Below are positions 12,002-24,282 of a DNA stretch of 64,000 bases, piece after piece. A model generated the notes under the pieces. That model did no database searches, had not been told where the DNA came from, and worked only from the letters and a program-made list of their open reading frames with translations. This stretch comes from Tricholoma matsutake (taxonomy: Eukaryota; Basidiomycota; Agaricomycetes; Agaricales; Tricholomataceae), in contig AP026541.1 in NCBI GenBank assembly GCA_026075535.2, forward strand, positions 6,634,001 to 6,698,000, in the 5' to 3' direction. Position numbers and translations under genes: made by a program. The number at the start of each line of letters is the position of its first letter. The first letter of the stretch is position 1.

Positions 12002-12410
12002 ACATTTAGCCACTGTACTCTTATCCTGCCGACCTTTGGACACATGCAGCACACATATTATACATTGTTATGACATGCACTGTGCTCAGCAGACATGCAG
12101 AAACAAGACGTGCTACACTTTTGGATGCATCAAGGTGTTTTTCAATATCTCTCTAACTTATTGGAACAACAAGACAAGTACTTTTGGCTTTGCACATTTC
12201 CTCTGATATCATTTCTCATTTACTTCACGATTTGGACACCTTTTATTGCCTTATGTTCTGCCTCATGTTGGCCTCATGGCCAACTTCCCCTTTTTTTTGG
12301 TACTATCTCTTTAAAACTTATTTAACCTTGTATTATCTACCTTTTCAAAACAAGAAATCATCTTCACCTTTTGTCTATCATCTGGTTTTAAGAGCTCCAC
12401 TCTTGAGTCC
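12002..12410. other. Non-coding stretch right of element B
   Basis: No gene or repeat boundary is recognisable. The sequence is T-rich with short open frames only. It may be the remainder of the LTR into which element B inserted. Confidence 0.4.
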
Positions 12411-13171
12411 TGTAAGTCCAGACCTAGATGAGAGTATGTGTGTCCTCAGAGTCAGCTGATGTGGTGGTAGACAACTATTACATTACCTAGATGAGAGTAT
12501 GTGTCTAGGGAGAGTAAGTATACAGTACAGTATACAATAATGTAAGGTACTTATGTCCTCAGAGTCAGCCGATGTGGTGGTAGACAACTGAGGACATAGA
12601 GTGGCAAATCGATATGGTAATGGTGATGTGTCACATGGTTGTGTATAGATGTATGGGATGAATATACTATAACAAGTCCAAGCCTTTGGTCTGAGCGCTA
12701 AAGTTCTGCAAATCATCGTGAACTTCTTCAATCATTGTATTAGTATCTCGAACCATTGCACCTTGTCCACATCGTCTATCGCCTCCATTGCACATCATCA
12801 TCATCTTTCATTCTCGCTGTTCGACACCATCCTTGTTGTCTATACTCTTTGAAACTACTTTGCACCTCTTCAAACATATTCAAACCTCATCGCAATGCTT
12901 TGCAGTGTTTTGCACCACATCGCAGACCTTTGCAATACTTTGTATCTCATTCATCAACTTTTGGTTGGTGATGGTGATATTTAGTACCAACTCACACCCT
13001 TCCTCTGACTCATGTTATATCACACTGAGCCATTTTTTGTTTTGTCTGAGTTTCTGAGTTGAGCATCATCAGCGCAGTGGGTACAGTAATAAAGAAAGGG
13101 GCCATAGGAACAAAAGTCTCCCATCAATAATTAAATGAATATACAAACATGATACCATGGATTGCATGCTC
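12411..13171 (-). repeat. LTR relic related to element A's LTR
   Basis: The right end (TAATAAAGAAAGG...ACATGATACCATGGATT...) matches the inner end of element A's left LTR at about 990-1080. The left part has two copies of CCTCAGAGTCAGC...GATGTGGTGGTAG, echoing the duplicated motif in A's LTR. No flanking duplication is certain. It is either a solo LTR or the displaced remainder of A's right LTR. Confidence 0.5.
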
Positions 13172-13548
13172 TCAACTATCACTGGTGGGTCCACCTCGCA
13201 CCCACTGAACCCATTTCTACTTGTCCAACTCTGATTCAGCTCCCCAGTTCACTCTGTCCAACATGGCTCCTGTCGACCTTTTCATTGCCAATTTACAATA
13301 TGCTCCTGCTATGTAGCTACAGTTCTCCAGACCTCCTCTTATCAGCTAGTTCCATCACAGTATCTAACCTTCACAAATTTGACTATGCATGTAAACACTT
13401 CTTTGCATACAAGGAAATCACTCCTGATGACCGGGTTGGGCGTATCATCTACTCGTTCGAGTCTCCATTAGTTGGGATGTGTGGATCAGCTGCTTGTCAA
13501 AATAATGTGGATGGTAATCAGCCAAAAATGCAGCCACCCCTCCCATAA
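13162..13548 (+). pseudogene. Gag-like fragment
   Basis: A 128-residue ORF whose second half (FDYACKHFFAYKEITPDD, VGRIIYSFES) resembles the gag-like sequence at 63502-63684 (FENMCQCYFSVKDVDAADHVGKIIY). Both look like the N-terminal part of a basidiomycete gypsy Gag. It ends without pol and lies about 200 bp upstream of the CDC45 start, so a TE relic abuts that promoter. Confidence 0.45.
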
Positions 13549-13756
13549 TCTTCCTTTGTCCTTGATTCATAGACCGACCTCCTTTGCCTAGACGAGCCCC
13601 TCCCCAAGCGGTTTACAACCATGATGAGCAAGAGTGTGATTGATCTTATCTGCCGTTTCGGATTTGTGACTGAAATGTGACTAATGGTGACTCCGCCGTG
13701 TGGGAGATTTATCCTACTTACCTAACACTCAGGTCCTTAGTAAAATATACGTGACA

Positions 13757-16261
13757 ATGGTATATCTTCCTCCACCACACCTTGCCGACGCTGGAAGGCC
13801 GTCTTACGCTGAAGCCTATGCAAAAATCATTGCAACATTCAGGTCTTCTCCTCTCACCTCTGCATCCTCAATTCTCATCCTCGTCGCTCCAGACGCTGAT
13901 GCTGTTTGTGCAGCCCGCATGCTCAGCGATCTGTTCAATCAGGACGACGTCATACACCGCATTAGGCCGGTATCAGGCTTCGACGAACTTGAGAGAATCA
14001 GAGATGATCTAATAGACTACACGGAGGTTGTGCTAGTACAGCGGTATCTACATGTTCTTGCTGATCATTCCTCTGTAGCTCCACACTCTCATTCTTCTTA
14101 ACATGGGTGCAATCCTGGAGCTTACATCGCCTACAGAATGGTTCGGAGATCTTACCATGGACCTGACTCTACATGTCATCGACTCTATGCGTCCACACAA
14201 TCTGTCAAGTCTATTCTTGGGAGGTGATATTGGCGAAAGGTTTATCATATGGGACGACGGGGAAGCTGATAAATTACAAGAAGAGCGGAGAGCTTGGGAA
14301 GCTCTCCAGGTATGCAATCGACCAATTAAATTCAACTTTGCTCATCAAGTTCCCAGTACGAGCCTCAACAGAGCTCGGACGATGACCTGTCTGAATCCGA
14401 GTCGGAGGAAAATGAAATCGAGACAACTAATCTCGACAATGATGATGACGAGGAAGGATACGAGCAAGGCAGGGTCTCGCATAAACGCCGGTTGGTAGGT
14501 GATGATGATGGAAAGCCAACTAAACGACCGCGGGTCGACCGAGATGTATGTCATTCTCTTTCATGTCATTCCTTTTTCTGATCTATGCTCAGCGAATACA
14601 TAGAATATCGCGCAACGAACGCGAGCGATATCTCTCTCGAATTGCAAAACATTATGAGAGTGGTACGTATCATAGCCAAAGTGCAGCGGGCACCATATAC
14701 ATTCTCGCCACGATTCTCGAACGAGTGGATAATGACCTGCTTTGGTGAGTGAAACCATCCTTCATCCTGTGTCGATTCCTCAGAGGACGTTTAGGTTTGC
14801 AATTTTGGGTCTTACGTATCAATATCACACTTCCCGCATATCTCGTGAAGCATATGAAACCTATCATTCTATTTATTACGACGAGGTTTTCCGTCTTAAT
14901 CCACCACCACCAAGCGATGGCACCGGGTCGTCGATATCTCTCAATCCAGACGATACGAGCGTGCGTACAACTGACGAATTACGGTTCACGTTATTCCGAC
15001 ACTGGACGCTTTATGATGCCATGTATCATTCTAGTTATGTTGCCAGCAAACTGGGCATATGGAAGGAAAGGGGCCGCAAAAGATTGACAGGCTTGCTAGC
15101 CAAGATGGGGTGAACTGAGTTCAATATCTGATCCTCATAAGCTATGCTTAGTACGCCTTGCAGTTTCTCCATTCCTCAAACCCAACAACCATACCCTCAT
15201 ATGGATATGGACCTTAAAAAGGTCCTGTTGGCGAAGCTTAATGATGTCGCGCCAGAATACGGCCTTGTAGAGCTCTCGTACCCGTCTTTCATGCGCTGTT
15301 ACGGCTATAGGTCGCAGCCTCTTTCTGCGGCTGATGCAGTGGAAGGTATCAGCGCTTTGTTAGATGTCGCAGGGGGCGTCAGAATGGAAGTAGAGGTTGA
15401 AGGCACCCGAAATGGCGGAGAATGGTTCGGTAGTGGAAGGGTTTGGGAGTTAAGCTCAGCTCGCGTTATCACGAGTAAAAGAGGAGACGACAAGAAGGGA
15501 CCTGTACTTTCTACAAATGAAGTCCCTGGGGTTGTCAGCGCAAATGGAGCAGGAGTGGAAACTGTTGCTGATGGAATGGCTAGAGGCGGATCGGAGACGA
15601 AAGAGTCATGGTGGGTAAAAAATTTCTGGACAGCGTTTGATGCGCTCGACGAGTGAGTATCTCCACGTAGCAAATTATACAGCAAGTGACATTTTGACAG
15701 CATCGACTCTTTGCGTGAGGCTCTCGAGCTGTCTATGTCTCTTCACCGAGCTATCATACGCCAAGGGACCTCCATTATCGATAAGCAAGACATTCGGACG
15801 ATGAAGAACCACCGTGTCGTTGTTCTGTCACAAGGCCCCTACCTCGCGCTCTTCGCACATCCTGGCGTGCTTTCACGGTTAGCTCTTTGGCTCGTAGACG
15901 CCTTGAGAGATCACGCGTCAGGGCAACAGATCAGCGCTGAGAGCAGACGTAAGAGTCTCCCTTTTGTCGTTGCGTGTCTTAAAGAGAGCGTTAACACATA
16001 CATGGTTGTTGGCGTCACGGCTGCGTTGGATTTTGGTGATGTGCGAAGAAAGTACGAGTTATAAGTTTGAATCCATCATCTTTTGAACTAATTCTGCGTT
16101 GCCTCAGCGAATTCGGCCTTGCCTTTCTTCACGCTAAAGAGATGTGCAACACAGTCACTCGCCACTCGTCCTTCGATGCTAGCGTCTTGGAGATTGAGCA
16201 GAAAGATTTGAAGATGTTTCTTTCGACATTGTGTGAAGATCCCAATGAGACAACAGCATAA
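13757..16261 (+). CDS. CDC45: Cdc45, CMG replicative helicase subunit
   Basis: Cdc45 joins Mcm2-7 and GINS to form the CMG helicase at replication forks. I read eight phase-consistent exons: 13757-14035, 14079-14309, 14357-14545, 14593-14744, 14795-15109, 15164-15652, 15701-16051 and 16108-16261, giving 719 residues. Family signatures are the N-terminal DHH-like block (ILILVAPDADAVCAARML, RPVSGFDEL), LLNMGA, and an acidic Ser/Asp/Glu insert in exon 3. Further matches are DNDLLWFAILGLTYQ, the FTLFRHWTLYDAMYHSSY block, SQGPYLALFAHPG, and the C-terminal RNEFGLAF block. The length is somewhat above the human protein's roughly 570. The ATG at 13757 is chosen because conserved sequence follows it; an upstream in-frame extension exists but has no family match. 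A pogo element starts 189 bp past the stop. Confidence 0.95.
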
Positions 16262-16449
16262 GTTGCCGTTGTAGTACAGCTCTTCTGGAGTCATTGAATA
16301 CTGCAACATATATGCCAGCTGTAAGGTCTGAGGATACAGTAGACGTGGCCTTGGAGGAAAGCGTGAGCTTTCATTATGTGAGACGTGGACCGTCGTGAGT
16401 CTGAACGCTCGATAATCATATGCTGAGTTCTGCGAGTTGTCGGCTGCTA

Positions 16450-16474
16450 CAGTTGATATTCTCATAACGCATAG
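16450..16474 (+). repeat. Left terminal inverted repeat of the pogo element
   Basis: Begins CAGTTGATATTCTCATAAC and is preceded by TA. It pairs with 19153-19177; mismatches are limited to two C/T positions and the inner edge. Confidence 0.9.
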
Positions 16475-16624
16475 CCTCCGGACTGACCCAGGGTCTATGC
16501 ATTATGACATATATGCATGACGAAAATACGTCACAAATGTGACGTTCTGTGACCCCGCCAAAAGTGTGACACGATTCATGATAGATTTCGACACTATCTA
16601 TGTATACTCCGTATCAACCATGCT

Positions 16625-18931
16625 TCAAGACCTCTGTGTATGTGTAAAGTAACTATCTAGTGAGGTCTGTGTGGAATCAAGAAGGGCATCTCGCTGCAAC
16701 TTTGCTCTGTACTTGCGTAACTGATGAGGCAATTCAAGTGAGAAATCTGCATCCCCATAGCTAAGGCACGCTTTTTCAAGCACCTCGCAAAGCTTGATAA
16801 CTTCTCCTCGAGTTGGCACATCTTCAACATCATCCTCAGCATCATCCTCAGAATCCTCAAGTTCTATAACATCCCCTCTTGCAACTGCCATCTCATGTTG
16901 AACCACAGCCACTATTTCGGCATCACCACCTTCAAACCTGTACGGTGAATCACCAATCTCGCGCTCTTCAACCGGATTGACAAGATCCTCCAGTGTTGGT
17001 GGAGATCCAATGATCCGCCTACGCTTGACTAACTCTTTGACAGATTCCATTAATTCTTGTTCAGCCTCGATGATTTGAGGGATGGTGGCAGACTCGGGTG
17101 GTGATTTACGTGGGAGCTTGATGGTCAAGCGGGGCAGTTGACATTCAGAGGCAAGTTTATGCAAAGCTTCCTGTGCTTGCAGAATGTCACCTTCCACATT
17201 CATGACTGCATCCAGGGCTGACTTCCAATCACGCGCGATGTATCGATTGCCAAGCTGCGTCTTGAGACATTCCTCGGCTTCGGGCAAAGTCATTTCACTT
17301 GATGCAAATGTCCGAAGGATTCCCCATGCACCTTGATCTGCACGCGGCGTCAATGGATCAGGGATGTTGTGATCTATGATCTCGCTATGAAATAATTAAA
17401 TTATCGCTTGATACAAATTGTTATTAGACTTGGAAACTGACCCTTGAATTTGGTATGATTCCAGCAGTGCCGGATTGTAGCATCATCCACACGCTTCCAC
17501 GCCTCCCTCGCCATGAGCATGCCTTCAAGTAAATTGATCTTGTAAATGTCGCGTTCTCCAAGCTCATCCTTTTCAATTGCGCAGAGGCAGAATTGTCGTC
17601 GGTAGTGAGCTTTGAAACACCGGATAATTCCTGCATCCAGTGGTTGCACAAACGAGGTCATATTTGGCTCGAAATATAAAAGCTGAATGTTCTGAGGTTC
17701 ATAGCGGATAAAATGCCCAGAAAAATTGTCGAGGCTAAGGCAGATGTGTCGTTTTTGAATGCGCATCCTCATATCAAAATCTTTAATATATCTGTTGACA
17801 ATGTTAGTCTTAGTCGTAACAATGATGCAACATCGCGCAGCTGCGGTGTTTGAGAAATGATGCTTACTCTTCAAAGAGCTCTGATGTCATCCAAGCCTTC
17901 TTATTGTTCCGGTAGTAGAATCCAAGCTGGTCTGGGGTGCGCTTTTTGAAGCAGCGGGGTAGCTTTGATTTTCCGATGTATATTGGTGGTAGGCGTTCGC
18001 TTCCGTCGGCATTGCACGCAAAGGCAATTGTGATGCGAAACTTCTCTCTTTTCTTGCCGGCCATCTGCTTTGACGCAAGCCCACGGTCAGGCGGCGCACT
18101 GGTATAATTTAATACGGATCAGTATGGCGAGATCGACCGGAAGACTCACAATACAAAGAGACTTGATTCATCAATGTTCCACTGATTTTTTGGTGGATAG
18201 GTTGCCAAAGTCATTCCAAGTCGTTTGCGTTCCTCTTCAACTGCCTGGAGATCAACAGATCCTGCTTCCCCATGCCGACGATGCTCCTTCAAGCCGTAGG
18301 CTTTGCAGAATGGGAGAATCCAACCATCTCCAGGGAGACGCTCAAGCTCAGGAACATCGAACTGCTCCTCAAACTTACTCCGTTTTGCCTTGAGCATTGG
18401 GCCGTTTACAGTCTCACCTTTCTCTTCCATGTGCTTTACCCACAGTATCAGGGCTCTCTCCACGTCGGGTCTCGTTACAATGCGAGCATGCTTTGATGAC
18501 AATGCGTTCGGGTACGACGCGACACGCTTCTCCAACTCTGGGTGCAATTTCAACTTTCTCGATAGGGTTGATTGTGTAAAGATCAAGGCGCCATCTGTCT
18601 TTGAAGCAAAGTGCCGAACAATCTCGCCCTGAGACACTCTAGGGTGTTCATCAACGTAGGCATAGACAGTCATCCAGTCGTAGCCAGTGAGGTTCTCGCG
18701 CTGTGTCGTCTGAGCAGGTTTTGCAGCTGTCCTCGGTGCATCTTTACGGACAAGTACCTTTGGCTGTCGTTGATATGGGGCTGGTTTCTCGCAAGGTTTA
18801 TGAGTGGGCTGGGGTTCAGCAGGCATCTCGCTGGCTAGATTCCTATTTTTTTGGACTGTTTCAATAAGGCTGCAGCCTCGTTTTTTTCTCTCAGTCAGTA
18901 CTATACTATCCCCTGCCATTGGAGATGTCAT
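16625..18931 (-). CDS. pogo-like DDE transposase
   Basis: Four phase-consistent exons (18931-18150, 18098-17868, 17791-17442, 17373-16625) give 703 residues. The N-terminal part (about 90-240) is a CENP-B/pogo helix-turn-helix region, including SQGEIVRHFASK, QSTLSRKL and GDGWILPFCKAYGL. The DDE domain has Asp254 (WNIDESS), FAPPDRGLASKQMAGKKREK, Asp359 (LSLDNFSGH) and Asp390 (FVQPLDAGIIRCFKAHYRR). The 30-residue gap between the last two fits the pogo DD30D pattern. The C-terminus is acidic and of unknown role. No stop or frameshift is seen, so the gene could be active. It would cut and paste the element at TA sites in the nucleus. Confidence 0.92.
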
Positions 18932-19152
18932 TCTAGGTAATTGGGCCCATTATTGTGGCGCTTCGGGCATAATGCATCACCGTAATTGACCCTGTGTCGG
19001 TCATGTCTTCGGACAAAAAATCATGCTGATAATGCATAATTTGGTCACTGGACCTATGCATTATTCAATATGCATTATGGGCCCTATCTCCCCGCGTTCC
19101 ATGGTGGTTCTGGTCCGCAAGCCATGCATTATGAGAATTATGCATGATTACG

Positions 19153-19177
19153 TTATGCATTATGAAAATATCAACTG
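19153..19177 (-). repeat. Right terminal inverted repeat of the pogo element
   Basis: The reverse complement begins CAGTTGATATTTTCATAATG. It is followed by the TA target duplication at 19178-19179. Confidence 0.9.
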
Positions 19178-19179
19178 TA

Positions 19180-19601
19180 TTATGTAATAAGCGCATGCAC
19201 CGAGGTCCGCAGTGCAAACTTGACCACAAGCTCTCCTTCGACTCGCTGTCTGGTGTACTGAAGCCCAGATGATTACCGTGCTTAGTAGCCTCCAGTATCG
19301 GCCACTACTTCCACGACTTACAATGACAAAACAGAATGATGGTGGCCCTAAGCAAATCCCTCTTTGTGAGCTTTCCTAACACAATCGTGGACTTGGGTTA
19401 AAATCTCAAATAAACTTCCCCAGCTCGAGATTTTTTTCTGATTGTCGTCTTATGCTTCGTCGTGGCATGTGCCATGATCTCTTTTGGTCGCCCCCTTGCC
19501 GTCATCTGGTTCTCCGATGGGGGTGATTTCTAACAGCTCGACCAGTCATTGCCACTTGCTACTATATGCATATTATAAATTCGTTCGACACGTGGAGCAT
19601 C
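19180..19601. other. Intergenic region between the pogo element and ECO1
   Basis: About 420 bp without a gene. It is presumably the 3' region of ECO1, which is transcribed leftwards. No repeat or RNA gene is seen. Confidence 0.6.
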
Positions 19602-20654
19602 TCAATCCTCATAAATGCGCACACACCCTCCTCCCCACCGCAGCATGACCGCACTGCCGTCCCCGGTCGGTTGTGTGAACGCTACATGACCTTTCCGTGG
19701 ATCTAGGGGGCATCCATGGATGAATGTCTCTGCTGCAGCAGAAAGCAGTTTGCTCGCGATCCCTCGTCGACGATGGGATGAAGACACAAAGATGCGTGAT
19801 ATTCCGAGTGGTGTAGGAAGAGGCGTTGGATGGCAGAACACACCTGTACTTGCGTCTATGGGCGTCAAAAGCGGCGTTGAGGCAGGCTGTTCCTGAGAGC
19901 CTGCCTGAAACACAAGTTTGCTTTCTTCGGAGGAAGCGATCGTCATTGCTGTCGAGATTTGTTGCGCAATGAGGCAGCCCGCTATCTTCTCGCGGGCAGA
20001 GTTATGCGTCATCGGGGTTAGAAGGAAGAGGTACGCTTTGGATGCATGAAGGATCGATGGTGCAAGCGGTGGTGAGGACAATGCCAAGTTAACGGTGTCC
20101 ATCAGAATCCTCAGCTAGAGAGTTATGAGCAATCCACCTCCTTGCACTGCATAGCTAGCATGACACACCTTGGTACCGATTTTTCCACCGACATCGGCGC
20201 GAAAACAGATAATTCTCCCTTGTCTTCCGTCCTTCAACTTGACCCCTGTAAGTACCTCCGTTACGTCATATTTTAGCCTTTCTTTCTCCTCTTCCCTACC
20301 CCATTCCATCCCTTTTTGGACTCTGGCACAATGGGCTCGATGGAGGACTTCGTCATCTGGGGCACCCTTAGTGTAGGTCAGGCCGCAGTGAGAGCACGTC
20401 CGCAGGACGGTTTGGTCTATGGAAAAATGGAGCTGAGTAAGAGTTCTTGGTACATTATCCACGGCCGCGGATGGGTTGCCCTTGTCTGAGGTCTTCACCC
20501 GTTTAGGTGGGGGTAGGTTAGTGGCAAGGGAGAGAGGTAGATGTTTCTCAAGGGATCTCTTCCGTCCCTGAGCTATGGACGGTGTTCGTATGGAAGAGGA
20601 GGCAAGACCCCTGTTTTGACGCGATTTGTACGTCCGCTTGACTTGGGAAGACAT
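19602..20654 (-). CDS. ECO1: Eco1/ESCO-type cohesin N-acetyltransferase
   Basis: Acetylates Smc3 during S phase to establish sister-chromatid cohesion. Two exons (20654-20169 and 20114-19602; 54-bp intron) give 332 residues, in the fungal Eco1 range. The N-terminus is basic and disordered. A C2H2 zinc finger follows (CSHCGLTYTKGAPDDEVLHRAHC region; ligands C-X2-C and H-X3-H), then the ESCO acetyltransferase. The C-terminal signature is unmistakable: GISRIFVSSSHRRRGIASKL (acetyl-CoA binding), CPLDPRKGHVAFTQPTGDG and the final LRWGGGCVRIYED. The start is the first ATG of a long open exon and gives the short RTYKSR motif typical of the family's N-terminus. The gene is intact. Confidence 0.94.
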
Positions 20655-21258
20655 GGCTGTGACTGACTGGTTGACGCGCGTTGTATGCAGTTGCTTGGTC
20701 GATCGCGTATGTCACACATCACGCTCCTAAATTAAGTACTGATTGTTGTGGAAAAAAGTAAAAAAAGTAAAAAATAAATTCAAAAAAGAAAAGATACTGA
20801 GGAATAGATTATATGTCTAAGTACTTATCAGATTTGATTTATGTTAATGTAAGGTAATGAATCGCTCTATTTACAAATGTTTGATGCCAAGGCCCTATGG
20901 GAGAGTAAAAAGACTTGCATGGTCCAGACTCCAAACGACGTCTATGATCTTACCAAGACCAGATTACAAATGGATCGAGCGGGTGATAAGTCTAGAGTGA
21001 GAGGCAAATGGATTTTTTATTGTAACAATTGTAACAAGATCCTGGGGATCGGTTCGCTAACACATCTAGAGAGGATGTCTGTAAATAATATCCAATCCTT
21101 GTTAGTAACAGTCCTAACTAATCGATGCCTGCAATTAGAGTACATCTGTAGGTGTATGCGATAATTAGTCCTAAAATCCATGCCGTAACAAAGCCGAATC
21201 CCAAAACTACCTAAAAGTGAGAAAAGAAGCATGCACAACAGTGATCCATCGGCCGCCG
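20655..21258. other. Intergenic region, AT-rich
   Basis: Holds the presumed ECO1 promoter (A-rich runs at 20750-20800) and the 3' region of the GH5 gene. Open frames at 20877-21164 and 21017-21334 lack recognisable domains and I do not call them genes. Confidence 0.6.
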
Positions 21259-24065
21259 CTATGTGGAAGAGGAAGCAGTGTTCTGCGGTGCACCAACACA
21301 CAAAGGTGAGGGTGGAGCCGTTGTTCCTACCCATGGGTCAAGATAATTGCAGGATGGGATCTGGACCATCATTCCAGCAGTGTCCCCTTTATTTGTCCAT
21401 CCGCTACCAATATTGATGGTCGTAGAAGCGGTGGGTGAAGGGGTGAATGACGGTCCCGGAAGAGTCGTCAGCGAGCCAGTGGGTGTATAGGACGGAAGAA
21501 GGGAAATGGCGCCGCCGTTGCTTATAACAGGAGGAGGCCATGCAAGGGCAGCACTAATAGTGGCAGGGATATTTCCTGCGTTTGTGCCACCTGTTTGCCA
21601 AGCTTGAAGGGGCGGGTTCCACGGATTCGGATTTCCACATACGCCTGTTGCATCCCGAGGATCTTTGGGCATCCATCCATTCTCGAGGCCAAGTTGATAC
21701 GACCAGGCTGGTGATTCAACCTTACCTGTTACGCTCGAGTTGCCAATTTTCCACGTCCAAAAAAAATAATTCTGAGAACAGGACTTCAGTCTCCAAATTT
21801 CAAAACAAAATATGATAAGATATTGAGCATACCTGGAGTGCATCCATACTAGCCAACGCAAAGTTCTTGATGTCGTTTTTTGTGCCGGTATCATAACTCT
21901 GCCAATCTGTCCACTGCGTACAACTTCCTACTCGAGGCGAGGATCCTGCTGCATACGTGCCCTCATACCGGGTGCCCTGATTCACACCATTTACCCACAA
22001 TCCGCAATCCGTAACAGCATTACTGAATTCTCCGGCACTGGTTAAGCCGAAGGCGCCCATGGAAGCATTGACCAGGTTACCCCAAGCATCACAAGGTGTC
22101 TTGGCATACGTAGACATAGCAGCATTGGACTGCCCTCCAAAACAGAGGTAGGGATGGGTGTCAAGAGCTACGCGATCAGCATTGGGGAAAACGTTGACCC
22201 AACTACTTCGGCTCTGGAATCCATCATGAAGAGCAATGAAAGGACCATTTCCCTGTCCAACTCCGCCAGCGTTGCGCACAATGTTGTAAGCCTCCAGATA
22301 ACTTGGAATGCGGATGTCAGATATTAAAACAGGGTCGCACAAAATCTTGGCTCACAATCGGGATAGCGGCTCCTGACCGACAGTGGACGCCACTGGCTCA
22401 TTTAGAACCGAGAACATAGTCACTACATCTTTATATTGCGGTTGCGAAATGAATTCCGCAATGATGCGGATGTAATCAAGGGTACGTTGGGCATTCGCAT
22501 ACCCCATCGGACCGTTCAGGAAATTGATTGATCCCAGCCGTCCGGAGTGATTCCATCCATTCTGGCTTCCAGGAACAGCATGGAGGTCAAGATTTATGCG
22601 TATACCATATTTACGTGCCCACTGAATACTTTTCAAAAAATACCTTTCGAACGGCATAAGAAGATGTACCAGAAAAAAAGTTGGAGGACAACTCACGTCC
22701 ACGACGTTTTGGCGAGAAAAGGCTCACCTGGGCGAGTCTCGATTGCCCAGTATCCAAGAGGAATTCGAACATAATTCAAGCCAGCGCCAGCAATCGCCGC
22801 AAAATCTTGTTCAGTCTACTCAATAAGGTTAGCTGACAAAGATCGGTAGCAGTGCAATGGAAACACACGATGAAGGTGCTATAATGATCAGCTAGTTGCT
22901 TCAAGCCTCCATTAGCAGAATCGGCTGCCATCGCTTGACTTAGTGTCCATTCATCAACCGGGGAGTTCGAAGTGTTCACATAGCGTTCAAAAAGAACGGG
23001 GGAACTGGACAACAAAGTAGCGTCAATATAATTCTTTCCTCTGGACGGTTAGTGGAATACTTTCATGAACTGCGAGAGGAGGAAAATTAGACGTTAAAAA
23101 CACATGAAAGGATACTCACAGGTTCAGTGACTAACCAACCACCAAGATTGACTCTGCATGGAGAAATGCGAGTTACACAAGTCACGAAGACAACGGAAGA
23201 ACGATACTAACCCTCTGATTTTATTGGCACTATAATCAAAGGTCTCGTTCAATGCAGGGGACCATGACTGTGCCCTTGCTCCGTTGTTGAAAGGATCGTT
23301 CTTATCCCAATACCAAGAACCACCAAAAGCATTACGGTAGAGGAATGTACTACCATCGTCAGTAGTGACAACGGATCCGTCACCACCCGTCACATTGCCA
23401 GGTGTACTGTTTTGGCCTGTCTGAGTGGGATGAGCGGGATCGGGAGACCCCGGGCCCGAAGCCAAATTAGTGTTGTGTTTTGGCCGTATGACAGCAAAAT
23501 AGACAGGGATAAGCACAGCCAATAGCAGTAGAATGAGAGCAGCGAGGACGGCTAGGAGAATGAATTTGCGTTTTGCCTTAGCGTGTGGGGCGGCATAAAC
23601 AGCATGCTTCTGTTCCAAGAACCTATGCTGCCCTATAGGTGACATAGGATGGCCATCTTGATCGCCGACAAAAGTTTCATGGGGATCATCACGATAAGTT
23701 CCGGAGTAAGGTCCATGTGTAAGGGGTGTCGCGCCGAGAGTATCGTTGAGCGCGTAGACAGAGCTGGTGTATTCTGATCCATTGCCTCCAGAACGCAGTG
23801 TATTCTGTGATGACGCGTAGGAATCACGAATACGAGGAGCACCTGGGTCGTCGTAAAGAGCGGCGCCTAGGAAGCGTGGCGGTGCAGCACCTGAAGGGGT
23901 GGAAACTGCATCAACATCAAGTTCCTGCGGGTTGAATTGAGGGGTATGAAATGCAGATATATGGGGTTCTGGCGATGGAGGAGCATTGTAGAGACCGTGG
24001 CCAAAAGTCTCGTCTTGTGTCAACGGCAGAGGATCATAATCAGTGCGTTGCTGGTTAGCAGACAT
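21259..24065 (-). CDS. Membrane-anchored exo-beta-1,3-glucanase (GH5)
   Basis: A glucan 1,3-beta-glucosidase of the exg-type GH5 family, acting on cell-wall beta-glucan. Exon 1 (24065-23212) encodes a long disordered cytosolic tail, then one hydrophobic segment (about residues 168-190, FILLAVLAALILLLLAVLI) after a basic stretch, giving a type II membrane protein. The catalytic part has RGVNLGGWLVTEP, DEWTLSQAM, IPLGYWAIE, INLDLHAVPGSQNGWNHSG, the acid/base Glu in VLNEP, the nucleophile Glu in SAGEFS, and FFWTWKIG. Later exons follow with short introns. I could not find a phase-consistent splice between about 23120 and 23010, so a small error or frameshift may exist there. A Ser/Thr/Pro-rich tail ends at 21259. 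Confidence 0.9.
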
Positions 24066-24282
24066 AAAGGTGGACCTTCGCAGAAAAGTTTTGAACAGGG
24101 CGCCGAGAGGATAAAGATATGGGCTCTAGAAACTCACAGGAGACGTAGACGAGGATGGCTGAAAGCAACGAAGACAGCTAGCAAAAATTGACACGGCGGT
24201 GACTGATCTCAGATCTAGACACGTCGTTACATAACAAACTATATGTATTGATTTCCTTTTATAGTACATAGTGGTACAATCC

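Larger units (their letters stand above)
16450..19177 (-). mobile_element. pogo-family DNA transposon, apparently complete
   Basis: A 2,728-bp element with terminal inverted repeats of about 25 bp: 16450-16474 (CAGTTGATATTCTCATAA...) and 19153-19177. The ends differ at two C/T positions. TA dinucleotides flank both ends (16448-16449, 19178-19179), the expected target duplication. It contains one spliced transposase gene without stops. The right subterminal region (18970-19165) carries several copies of ATGCATTATG or its complement, and the left end has one or two, possible transposase-binding repeats. It separates CDC45 from ECO1. Confidence 0.93.

Noticed and set aside
13700..13756. Upstream in-frame extension of CDC45 (MGDLSYLPNTQVLS...)
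   Set aside because: Family similarity begins only after the ATG at 13757. The extension probably lies in the 5' UTR.
20877..21334. ORFs between ECO1 and the GH5 gene
   Set aside because: Both strands are open only briefly, with no recognisable domain. The region reads as UTR and intergenic DNA.
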